Below, one piece after another: positions 1-5,921 of a stretch of DNA of 6,336 bases (positions are counted from its first letter, which is position 1; each line of letters begins with the position of its first letter). The DNA lies in the NCBI GenBank assembly GCA_937875245.1, contig CALNCH010000234.1, forward strand, positions 1 through 6,336. Direction: 5' to 3'. Both the position numbers and the translations under genes were made by a program. Source of the stretch: an uncultured Spirochaetaceae bacterium (lineage in GTDB: Bacteria > Spirochaetota > Spirochaetia > Treponematales > Treponemataceae). The notes beneath the pieces are model-generated. The model did not search any database, was not told where the DNA came from, and saw only the letters and a program-made list of their open reading frames with translations.

Positions 1-1
1 A

Positions 2-79
2 GTATTTTTCCTTTCTTCTTTAGGTGGTGCAATTGGAAACTTTATTGCAGTTCCTGCATTATTTTCATCTTTATTTTAG
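2..79 (+). CDS. C-terminal end of an upstream hydrophobic (membrane) protein, partial
   Basis: The frame is open from the window edge to a TAG at 77-79 and encodes about 25 residues ending SSLGGAIGNFIAVPALFSSLF. The small-residue and aromatic/aliphatic mix suggests the last transmembrane helix of an integral membrane protein, but the fragment is too short for me to name a family. A second frame is also open here (to a TAA near 87), but its translation is rich in Trp and Cys and looks less natural, so I prefer this one. The gene points the same way as the channel gene and ends 74 nt before it. It could be unrelated, or it could feed read-through into the efflux operon. Confidence 0.5.
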   Translation, partial: VFFLSSLGGAIGNFIAVPALFSSLF

Positions 80-81
80 AT

Positions 82-106
82 CTTTAAGATTACTTTAAGT
101 TTTTTT
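82..106 (+). terminator. Possible weak intrinsic terminator of the upstream gene
   Basis: CTTTAAG (82-88) can pair with CTTTAAG (93-99) as three pairs, a central T-T mismatch and three pairs. The loop is ATTA and seven T residues (100-106) follow. It starts three bases after the upstream stop codon, where a terminator would be expected. The stem is weak, with only two G-C pairs. The same bases can be read as a regulator-binding direct repeat, so this call is tentative. Confidence 0.35.
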
Positions 107-115
107 ATCTAAAAT
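83..115 (+). promoter_or_regulatory. Candidate promoter of the efflux operon with a TTTAAG-N5-TTTAAG direct repeat
   Basis: TTTAAG occurs at 83-88 and again at 94-99, an 11-bp period, so both copies face the same side of the helix. This resembles the tandem half-sites of OmpR-family response regulators; the PmrA box of enterobacteria has the form YTTAAK-N5-YTTAAK. Ten bases downstream is TAAAAT (110-115), a plausible -10 element. No good -35 TTGACA is present at the right distance, which would fit an activator-dependent promoter. The start would then lie near 121-123, giving a leader of about 30 nt. This is inferred from pattern only. Confidence 0.3.
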
Positions 116-121
116 GCCTCT

Positions 122-140
122 TGTAAGCACAATGTTTACA
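122..140 (+). promoter_or_regulatory. 19-bp dyad (operator or RNA hairpin) just upstream of the channel gene's ribosome binding site
   Basis: TGTAAGCA (122-129) and TGTTTACA (133-140) face each other around CAA. All eight positions pair in RNA if one G-U pair is allowed; in DNA the dyad has one mismatch. The TGTAA...TTACA outline is typical of helix-turn-helix dimer operators, and efflux operons are commonly controlled by such repressors. The last base, A140, is also the first base of the AGGAGG ribosome binding site, so either a bound protein or a folded RNA hairpin could hinder expression. No regulator gene is visible in the window. Confidence 0.4.
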
Positions 141-153
141 GGAGGTTTTTTTT
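140..153 (+). promoter_or_regulatory. Strong ribosome binding site with T8 spacer for the channel gene
   Basis: AGGAGG at 140-145 is a full-strength Shine-Dalgarno sequence, followed by eight T residues and then ATG at 154. It fixes the start of the channel gene. The whole spacer is one homopolymer. Confidence 0.85.
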
Positions 154-1593
154 ATGCAGAAACGTTTTTTTCTGATACTAACCCATAGTATTCTTTTTCT
201 TTTTTTGGTAACTGGAATATATGGGCAATCTGCACCAGAAAACAGTACACCTGCCATCGATGAATTATTGAAAGGCTATGTGGCCAACGATGTACAGTTG
301 CAGGAATTAAAAATTAAAGTGCAAGAAGCTGCATTAGCACATCAAAAGACTGCAATTCAATATGGAATTAATGTACAGTTTAATAGTGGCAGTGTTAGTT
401 ATACTACTGGGCAAGGCAGTTTTGTAAACAGTATAAGTTTTTCACCCTCCTTTACCATAGAAATTCCTTCTCTTAGTAATACTGAATTAACTGTTTCTGC
501 TCCTGTATCTCAAGGAGAAGTAACAAAAACATCAGTTGGTGTTTCTCTTGATTTGCTTCCCTCTAGTGTTGAAAAAAATAAGTTAGCTTTAGAAAAAGCT
601 GAGAGAGCTTACTTAGACGCTTGTAGCAATGTAGAAACTCGTTTATTTACTGTTGAAATAGCTTTTTGGACTGAATTGAAATCTTTGTACTCTTCAGCCG
701 CCGCCGTTTCTGATGCAGCAGATGAATTAATTACCCAGCAAATTACTTTTCAAGGCATAGAAGCTCAGGGGTATTCAAGTGCTTCTTCTAAATATAGAAG
801 TGGACAAATGGAACTTAAGACAAAAGAACATACCTTAGAAGAAAAAGAGCGCTTGTTACAAATGGAGTTATCTAAATTTTCTTTAGATTGTGGTCTGGAG
901 GCAACGGTTTTAGCTGAATTACCACCTTTAGATTCTGACTTGGAATCCCTAGTTTTATTAACCATAACTGATTTTGATTCAGATACTTATAAAGAATTAG
1001 AAAGTACTCTTTGGACAAATCAATATAATCAACGAGTTCGAGACTCTGATACAGATTTTTCTCTTAGTTTAGAAGGAGGTCTTGAGCATGTTAATTCCAC
1101 AGAAAAAAACACGGTAAATGCTGGCCTTTCTGCTACCTATAAGGGTATAGAAACTGGTTTAGGTGTTTCTGTTCCTTTAGATAGTGGAACTAAAAACCCC
1201 TCTCTTACTTTTTCTCTTTCATGGGATCTTAATTCCACAAAAACTGAATCACTTTCTGCAAAAGAAAAAGAATATGAGGCAAAACTAGAAGAATTATCCA
1301 TAGTAAGTGCTCAGAAGACATATGAAGAAAGTGTTCAAAATAAAATTACAGAAAAAGTAAATCTGGAATGGAAATTGGCTACTCAACAAGAGGAATATGA
1401 ACTGTATAAAGAATTATATGCAGATTCTTCTTCTTGGTATGACAGAGGCTTAATATCCTATACAGAATATCTGCAATCAAAAAATAATTATGAACAGTCA
1501 TATTATAATTTACAGATCGTGTATTTGGAAAGAAAGGTTTATAACCTAGAAATATCTAAACTTTTTATTGGAGAAGAAGATGAAGAAAAATAA
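154..1593 (+). CDS. TolC-like outer membrane efflux channel (OEP family)
   Basis: This 479-residue protein is about the length of E. coli TolC and would form the trimeric outer-membrane exit duct of a tripartite pump. Residues 1-24 look like a signal peptide: basic start, hydrophobic core FFLILTHSILFLFLV, likely cleavage after IYG. The rest shows TolC's internal duplication. Two helical, coiled-coil-like parts (about 138-300 and 360-470) alternate with two beta-rich parts (about 70-137 and 302-359), the latter carrying the alternating polar/hydrophobic pattern of beta-barrel strands. The helical parts are rich in Glu, Lys, Leu and Gln. The family call rests on architecture and context; no lipoprotein cysteine is seen. 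It is the first gene of a four-gene operon, and its last 14 nt overlap the adaptor gene. The start is fixed by AGGAGG eight bases upstream. Substrate unknown. Confidence 0.88.
   Translation: MQKRFFLILTHSILFLFLVTGIYGQSAPENSTPAIDELLKGYVANDVQLQELKIKVQEAALAHQKTAIQYGINVQFNSGSVSYTTGQGSFVNSISFSPSFTIEIPSLSNTELTVSAPVSQGEVTKTSVGVSLDLLPSSVEKNKLALEKAERAYLDACSNVETRLFTVEIAFWTELKSLYSSAAAVSDAADELITQQITFQGIEAQGYSSASSKYRSGQMELKTKEHTLEEKERLLQMELSKFSLDCGLEATVLAELPPLDSDLESLVLLTITDFDSDTYKELESTLWTNQYNQRVRDSDTDFSLSLEGGLEHVNSTEKNTVNAGLSATYKGIETGLGVSVPLDSGTKNPSLTFSLSWDLNSTKTESLSAKEKEYEAKLEELSIVSAQKTYEESVQNKITEKVNLEWKLATQQEEYELYKELYADSSSWYDRGLISYTEYLQSKNNYEQSYYNLQIVYLERKVYNLEISKLFIGEEDEEK
1570..1579 (+). promoter_or_regulatory. 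Ribosome binding site that decides the adaptor start
   Basis: GGAG at 1570-1573 sits six bases before ATG 1580. This favours that ATG over an in-frame TTG at 1568, which would place the GGAG inside the coding region. The site lies within the end of the channel gene, which suggests translational coupling. Confidence 0.7.
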
Positions 1594-2656
1594 ATCAAAG
1601 AAAGCCCTGTTTGTATGGTTAACTATAATTGTCATAATTATGGGTATAACAACAAGTCTAATGATAGTAAGAAACACTTTACAGGATTCTGGAGAAGTGG
1701 GAACTTATGAGGTATTTAGCGAAACTTTTGAAAACGTAATAGAAGTCTCTGGAAATGTTGAGGCAGCACAGCTACAAAATTTGACAGTTGCAGGTGATGG
1801 AACTGTTGAAAAGGTATATGTAGAAGAAGGGGACTATGTAACTAAGGGAACAGTGTTAGTTCAACTAAGTGCTACAGAACAAGAATATAATCTGGCTAAA
1901 CATGATTACGATATGGATCAAAAGCGTATATCCGGATCTAAAAAAGAATTGGAATTAATGGAAAAGCAACGTTTGTCTTTGTTAAAAAAATTGGAAGACA
2001 GACAAGTAATAGCAAATTTTGACGGTTATGTGGTTGAGCTAGACATTGCTGAAGGTGACTACGTAGAAGCAAAAGATATTGTTGGAGTGTTGTTAGATCG
2101 ATCTTTTTTACAAGCAGCGGTAGAAGTAGTAGAAACCGATGCCGGAAAACTGGTTGTGGGACAAAAAGTGGTTTTGGATTTCCCTGCCTATGATTTAGAG
2201 CAAGTCGAAGGTTCTGTTGTTTCATATCCTTCAGTAGGACGCATAACTTCTCGTGGAGCCACTGTTGTGGATGCAGAAATTTATATCGAAAATCCACCTG
2301 AAGAAATTCTACCTAATTATTCTTTTACTGGATCTATTGAAATTAGTGCTCCAGAAACGGTGACGTTAGTGCAGCGACAAGCAATCGGACGCAAGGGAGG
2401 CAAGTCTTTTGCCGAAGTGCTCCAAAAAGATGGAACCTATACTGAAGTAGCTGTTGCCGTAGAAACTTATGATTCAACCTATGTAAAAATTATTTCCGGA
2501 TTAGAGGAAGGGGACGTACTTAAGAGTCAGTCTGATACTGTTTCTGGTAGTCAAAATAACCTTCCTGGAATGGGTGGAGCTCCCTCTGGTGGCGGAATGC
2601 CAGCCGGAGGAGGAATGCCTGCTGGAGGTGGAATGCCAGCCGGTGGACGTCCATAA
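1580..2656 (+). CDS. Periplasmic adaptor (membrane fusion) protein, HlyD/MacA-like
   Basis: This 358-residue protein would bridge the inner-membrane ABC transporter and the outer-membrane channel. A short basic N-terminus (MKKNKSKK) leads into one membrane anchor at about 9-30, with no lipobox cysteine. Two half-lipoyl motifs follow: 71-97 (VEKVYVEEGDYVTKGTVLVQL) and about 142-170, with the family-typical FDGYVVELDIAEGDYV. They enclose an alpha-hairpin of only about 43 residues (99-141), shorter than I expect for MacA. After that come a beta-barrel region (about 171-265) and a membrane-proximal region ending in GLEEGDVL. The last 33 residues form a Gly/Met/Pro/Ala tail with GGGMPA repeats. 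The start at ATG 1580 is chosen over TTG 1568 because of GGAG placement. The gene overlaps the channel gene by 14 nt and stops 10 nt before the ATPase gene. Adaptor function is well supported; the cargo is unknown. Confidence 0.9.
   Translation: MKKNKSKKALFVWLTIIVIIMGITTSLMIVRNTLQDSGEVGTYEVFSETFENVIEVSGNVEAAQLQNLTVAGDGTVEKVYVEEGDYVTKGTVLVQLSATEQEYNLAKHDYDMDQKRISGSKKELELMEKQRLSLLKKLEDRQVIANFDGYVVELDIAEGDYVEAKDIVGVLLDRSFLQAAVEVVETDAGKLVVGQKVVLDFPAYDLEQVEGSVVSYPSVGRITSRGATVVDAEIYIENPPEEILPNYSFTGSIEISAPETVTLVQRQAIGRKGGKSFAEVLQKDGTYTEVAVAVETYDSTYVKIISGLEEGDVLKSQSDTVSGSQNNLPGMGGAPSGGGMPAGGGMPAGGGMPAGGRP
2588..2653 (+). repeat. 18-bp tandem repeat encoding the GGGMPA tail of the adaptor
   Basis: Three adjoining 18-bp units (2588-2605, 2606-2623, 2624-2641) each encode Gly-Gly-Gly-Met-Pro-Ala. 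A degenerate fourth (2642-2653, GGRP) leads straight to the stop codon. The units differ only at synonymous third positions (for example CCA GCC against CCT GCT), so the peptide is kept while the DNA has drifted. The block is also more GC-rich than its surroundings. Unit gain or loss would stay in frame. Confidence 0.85.
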
Positions 2657-2666
2657 GGATTATAAC
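2655..2666 (+). promoter_or_regulatory. Ribosome binding site that decides the ATPase start
   Basis: AAGGA at 2655-2659 overlaps the last two bases of the adaptor stop codon and lies seven bases before ATG 2667. It excludes the longer in-frame reading from 2574, whose first 31 residues would be a frame-shifted copy of the adaptor tail. Confidence 0.75.
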
Positions 2667-3356
2667 ATGAGCAATACAATAATTAGTTTGAAGGATGTGT
2701 GGAAAATATATTCCATGGGTGAAAGTGAAGTTCAAGCACTGCGGGGCGTTTCTTTTGATGTGGAAAGTGGGGAGTTTATGTCCATTATGGGGCCCTCTGG
2801 CTCTGGAAAATCAACTTGCATGAATATGATTGGTTGCTTGGACCGACCAACCAAAGGGGATGTAATAATTAATGGTGGTAAAACTGCAGAAATGAACGAA
2901 AAAGAATTAGCTTTTCTTCGGAACGAAACAGTAGGCTTTGTTTTTCAGCAATATCACTTATTACCAACTATGACTGTTCTTGAAAACGTTATGTTACCTT
3001 TACGCTATCAGGGTTTAACGGTATCAGAACGTAAAAAAGAAGCTATTAAGGCTTTGGAAAGAGTAGGCCTGGGAGACAGAATGGGCCATAGACCATCTGA
3101 ATTGTCTGGCGGTCAAAAACAACGTGTAGCAATTGCCCGAGCTTGTGCTAGTCATCCTCGAATTATATTAGCGGATGAACCAACGGGAGCTTTAGATTCA
3201 GCTACAGGAAAAGCAGTTATGGAACTATTTAGAGAAATTAATAGAGAAGGAACGACCATAGTAATTGTTACCCATGACCCAAGTATCGGAGCTTCTACGG
3301 ATCGTTGTGTACATATATTTGATGGTAAAGTTCAAGAGGAGACAGAAAATGTTTGA
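2667..3356 (+). CDS. ABC transporter ATP-binding subunit, MacB/LolD type
   Basis: This 229-residue cytoplasmic ATPase would energise the permease encoded next to it. All ABC motifs are present and intact: Walker A GPSGSGKST (42-50), Q-loop FVFQQYHLLP (91-100), signature LSGGQ (146-150), Walker B IILADE (166-171), D-loop ALDS (175-178) and switch His203. The Q-loop context, the LRNETVGFVFQQ stretch and the ADEPTGALDS segment are typical of the MacB/LolD/FtsE branch, which works by mechanotransmission rather than classic substrate translocation. The length is that of a stand-alone nucleotide-binding domain; in E. coli MacB this domain is fused to the permease. The gene starts 10 nt after the adaptor and overlaps the permease gene by 8 nt. 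The ABC call is certain; assignment to the MacB branch comes from motifs and neighbours. Confidence 0.95.
   Translation: MSNTIISLKDVWKIYSMGESEVQALRGVSFDVESGEFMSIMGPSGSGKSTCMNMIGCLDRPTKGDVIINGGKTAEMNEKELAFLRNETVGFVFQQYHLLPTMTVLENVMLPLRYQGLTVSERKKEAIKALERVGLGDRMGHRPSELSGGQKQRVAIARACASHPRIILADEPTGALDSATGKAVMELFREINREGTTIVIVTHDPSIGASTDRCVHIFDGKVQEETENV
3337..3348 (+). promoter_or_regulatory. Ribosome binding site that decides the permease start
   Basis: AGGAG at 3337-3341 lies seven bases before ATG 3349, inside the end of the ATPase gene. It supports this start over a longer in-frame reading from 3265, whose extra 28 residues would overlap conserved ATPase sequence and are not family-like. Confidence 0.75.
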
Positions 3357-4539
3357 AGACTTTCTGAATGCTTTGCAAAACTTTAAAATGAATAAAACCC
3401 GTACACTTTTATCATTGTTGGGTATCATTATTGGTGTTGCTTCTGTAATTATCATCACAACTATTGGCCAAAGTGCTACTGCAAACATTAAGCAATCCTT
3501 TGGTTCTTCTGGGCTGGATTTAATTCAGGTTAATACTGGCTTTATGCGTCGACAATCCAGTACAACCGTAACTTTTAATGAAGATTATCGAGAAGAGCTT
3601 TTTGAAAACATAGATGATATTAAAACTATTTACTATAAAAACTCTCTCTCTGGTACCTTGCGTTATGCAGAAACTGATGTAACAAGCAGTATGAATGCAG
3701 TTGAATGGGGCTACTTGGAAATGAGTGGTGCAGAACTGGAAAGTGGAAGATGGTTTTCGGTAAGTGATAACGTTCAGGGATTACAAAAAATAATTCTTGG
3801 TTCTGAAATTGCCGCAATGCTTTTCCCGGACGGAGATGCTTTGGGGAAGACAATAACTGTAGATGCTTCTCGAATAATGTTCGGCTTTGAAATTATTGGA
3901 ATTCTTACTGATAAAACTGCTGGTATGGAGAGCACTGCAAATTCTGTGTATATCCCTCGTGGTTTTTATGCAAAAAAAATCTCGCCGAATCCTACTGCCT
4001 CCTCTATGATAATACAAGCTACTGATCAAAAGTACGCTACAAAGATAGTGGATGATATTGAAGAATACATGCTGAATAAAACTGGAATAGAGAATACTGT
4101 TTCGTTACGTTCAATGCAGAGTATGATTGAGCAATTTGATGAAGTCATGGGAACGGTAAGTTTGCTGTTATCCGGAGTCGCCGCAATTTCTCTTTTGGTA
4201 GGGGGTATTGGTATTATGAATATCATGATTGTTACTGTTACCGAACGACGAAAAGAAATTGGCATTCGAAAAGCCTTAGGAGCAACGCCAGCTGCTATTC
4301 GCAGTCAGTTTTTAGTAGAATCCTCTGCTATAACACTTTTTGGTGGGGTAGTGGGAATCGTATTAGGAATTGCTATTAGTGCCATTGTTACCTACGTTCT
4401 TGCCTGGGCCTTTGCGGTTCAGTGGGGAGCTGTAGTTTTAGCATTTTTCTTTAGTGCTTTCGTAGGAGTGTTCTTTGGTTTTAATCCTGCCGCTCGTGCT
4501 GCAAAATTAGATCCTGTAGACGCTCTGGCCAGTGAATAA
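3349..4539 (+). CDS. ABC transporter permease, MacB/FtsX type
   Basis: This 396-residue inner-membrane protein has the four-helix MacB layout. An amphipathic N-terminus (FEDFLNALQNFKMNKTRT) precedes TM1 at about 20-39. A large periplasmic domain follows (about 40-266). TM2 is at about 268-297, and next comes the hallmark cytoplasmic stretch TERRKEIGIRKALGAT (298-313). TM3 is at about 325-352 and TM4 at about 361-379, and the protein ends in the usual NPAARAAKLDPVDAL. In this family ATP hydrolysis moves the helices and works the periplasmic domain like a bellows. The ATPase domain is a separate subunit encoded just upstream with an 8-nt overlap, so a dimer of each subunit is expected. It is the last gene of the operon; its stop codon is 4 bp from the stop of radA on the other strand. 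Exported substrate (drug, peptide, lipid or toxin) unknown. Confidence 0.93.
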   Translation: MFEDFLNALQNFKMNKTRTLLSLLGIIIGVASVIIITTIGQSATANIKQSFGSSGLDLIQVNTGFMRRQSSTTVTFNEDYREELFENIDDIKTIYYKNSLSGTLRYAETDVTSSMNAVEWGYLEMSGAELESGRWFSVSDNVQGLQKIILGSEIAAMLFPDGDALGKTITVDASRIMFGFEIIGILTDKTAGMESTANSVYIPRGFYAKKISPNPTASSMIIQATDQKYATKIVDDIEEYMLNKTGIENTVSLRSMQSMIEQFDEVMGTVSLLLSGVAAISLLVGGIGIMNIMIVTVTERRKEIGIRKALGATPAAIRSQFLVESSAITLFGGVVGIVLGIAISAIVTYVLAWAFAVQWGAVVLAFFFSAFVGVFFGFNPAARAAKLDPVDALASE

Positions 4540-4543
4540 GGGT

Positions 4544-5914
4544 TTAGTGTAGCATTGTAATCTTTTGTATCAGTGACTTGATATTGGTTACTGGTACAAA
4601 AGTTTTATCCGTTGTGACTTCTTTATCAGTAGGACCTAGTACTTTGGTAAAACCTAAACTGCAAGCGGCCTTTACTCTTTGTTTCAGCCTGTTTACGGGG
4701 CGTATTTCTCCAGCCAAACTTAATTCACCAACTAAAACAATTTTTTCAGGTAAAGGAGTATCAGTCCGGGCACTATACAAGGCACAGGCTAATGCTGCAT
4801 CAATAGCACTTTCTGTTAAACGTACTCCTCCTGCCACATTTATATAAATATCTTGGTCACTAAAACGTACTCCAATTCTTTTTTCCAAAACGGCCGCAAC
4901 CCGGCTTACTCTTGCACTGTCAATTTTATCTGAATAGACCCTCGAAAGACTTGCCTTGGCAGGAACGGTAAGGGCTTGTATTTCTACCAAAAAGACTCTG
5001 CTTCCTTCAAAGACTGGAACTATGGCAGCCCCAGATGGAATTCCATCTTCACGTTGTACAAGAAAGAGGGAAGAAGGATCTTCGATTGGATGTAACCCGG
5101 TTTCTGTCATGGAAAAAATGCCAAGTTCGTCTACTGAGCCAAATCTGTTCTTTGAAGCTCGTAAAAAACGAACTTCATCATCATTTCGTTCAAACGAAAT
5201 TACTGTATCAACCATATGTTCTAAAGATTTAGGACCTGCCAATACACCTTCTTTTGTCACATGAGCAGTCATACATAAAACAGCATCTCTTTCTTTGACC
5301 CATCCTATTAATTCATTTCCGCAGTATTTCAACTGATTAATAGTTCCTGGAACAAGGCCTGCTTCTGGGCTAAAAACCGTTTGAATGGAGTCAACAATTG
5401 TAAATAGTGGATTTATAGCATTTAATGCATCTTCAATGTCTTCCAACTTAGTAGTACAAAGAATTTCTATATTATTTGCAGAAATTTGAAGTCTGTCGGC
5501 TCTGTTTCGAATTTGAGAAGCGGATTCTTCTCCTGAAATATACAGAATTTTCCCTTTATGCTGTTGGGCTATACTGGAGGCGGCTTGTAATAATAAGGTA
5601 GATTTTCCTATTCCAGGTTCTCCCCCGATTAAAATTGCAGAACGTTTTGTTGCTCCCCCTCCAAGAACACCATCTAATTCTTTTATGCCAGTAATTAGTC
5701 TTGCCCCTGATAAGGGATCAACTGCGGACAAGGGGATAGGTTTAATTTTTTCTGTAGTACTGTTTTGAAATGGAGAGTTTATGCTTCCGTCGTTTGTAAT
5801 ACATTCTATAAGTGAATTCCATTCTCCACAGTCTGGACATTTTCCTAGCCATCTGGGGTGTGTGTAACCACATTTATTACATTTAAATAGTATTGTACTT
5901 TTCTTTTTTGCCAT
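4544..5914 (-). CDS. radA: DNA repair and recombination protein RadA/Sms
   Basis: This 456-residue, full-length RadA is a cytoplasmic RecA-like ATPase that acts as a branch-migration helicase processing recombination intermediates. Domains in order: a zinc finger with CxxC pairs at 12-15 and 26-29; a RecA-like core with Walker A GGEPGIGKST (97-106), Walker B LFTIVD (170-175) and the RadA-specific KNRFG motif (255-259); and a Lon-protease-like C-terminal domain (about 270-456, including INVAGGVRLTESAIDAALA). In this family that last domain is structural and not a working protease. ATG 5914 is the only possible start: the frame is closed by a stop codon just upstream, and the zinc finger begins at residue 12. 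The ribosome binding site is poor (AGGA 13 nt away, inside the preceding gene), so translation is probably coupled to the NusG-domain gene ending 7 nt upstream. The 3' end carries the convergent operon's terminator. Confidence 0.97.
   Translation of the reverse strand: MAKKKSTILFKCNKCGYTHPRWLGKCPDCGEWNSLIECITNDGSINSPFQNSTTEKIKPIPLSAVDPLSGARLITGIKELDGVLGGGATKRSAILIGGEPGIGKSTLLLQAASSIAQQHKGKILYISGEESASQIRNRADRLQISANNIEILCTTKLEDIEDALNAINPLFTIVDSIQTVFSPEAGLVPGTINQLKYCGNELIGWVKERDAVLCMTAHVTKEGVLAGPKSLEHMVDTVISFERNDDEVRFLRASKNRFGSVDELGIFSMTETGLHPIEDPSSLFLVQREDGIPSGAAIVPVFEGSRVFLVEIQALTVPAKASLSRVYSDKIDSARVSRVAAVLEKRIGVRFSDQDIYINVAGGVRLTESAIDAALACALYSARTDTPLPEKIVLVGELSLAGEIRPVNRLKQRVKAACSLGFTKVLGPTDKEVTTDKTFVPVTNIKSLIQKITMLH
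4562..4606 (+). terminator. Intrinsic terminator of the efflux operon, lying inside the 3' end of radA
   Basis: CTTTTGTATCAGTGACT (4562-4578) pairs along its full length with GGTTACTGGTACAAAAG (4586-4602): 17 pairs, three of them G-U, around a 7-nt loop. TTTT follows at 4603-4606. The stem begins 23 nt after the permease stop codon. In minus-strand RNA the three G-U positions become A-C mismatches and no T run follows the stem, so the element is directional and serves the plus-strand operon. The T run is short, so efficiency may be moderate. Confidence 0.75.
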
Positions 5915-5921
5915 ATATGTT

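Larger units (their letters stand above)
73..115. repeat. 9-bp perfect inverted repeat flanking the TTTAAG elements
   Basis: ATTTTAGAT at 73-81 is the exact reverse complement of ATCTAAAAT at 107-115, with a 25-bp spacer. The left arm overlaps the stop codon of the upstream gene and the right arm contains the candidate -10 element. It could be a pair of operator half-sites or an outer stem of a leader structure. Chance is possible because the arms are AT-rich. Confidence 0.35.

Noticed and set aside
122..153. Hairpin followed by T8 read as an intrinsic terminator or attenuator
   Set aside because: The T run does not follow the stem directly; GGAGG intervenes and forms an obvious ribosome binding site.
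1568..1579. TTG start for the adaptor
   Set aside because: It adds only four residues, and GGAG at 1570-1573 is placed for ATG 1580.
1938..2297. 119-codon open frame on the minus strand inside the adaptor gene
   Set aside because: The translation is rich in Leu, Gln and His with no domain pattern, and it lies wholly opposite a well-supported gene. It is a shadow frame.
2588..2653. CRISPR-like or mobile-element repeat
   Set aside because: The units are contiguous, in frame and encode a conserved peptide; there are no spacers, target-site duplications or transposase.
2574..2666. N-terminal extension of the ATPase
   Set aside because: It would encode a frame-shifted reading of the adaptor's repeat tail; ATG 2667 has a proper ribosome binding site and gives the normal family length.
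3265..3348. N-terminal extension of the permease
   Set aside because: It overlaps conserved ATPase coding sequence around the switch histidine. ATG 3349 has AGGAG at the right distance and gives the usual MacB-type N-terminus.
4562..4602. The same hairpin as a terminator for radA
   Set aside because: It lies upstream of the radA stop codon, has three A-C mismatches in minus-strand RNA and is not followed by a U run in that direction.
4956..5264. 102-codon open frame on the plus strand inside radA
   Set aside because: It is antisense to conserved RadA sequence, is Ser/Thr/Lys-rich in a low-complexity way, and has no credible ribosome binding site that I noticed.
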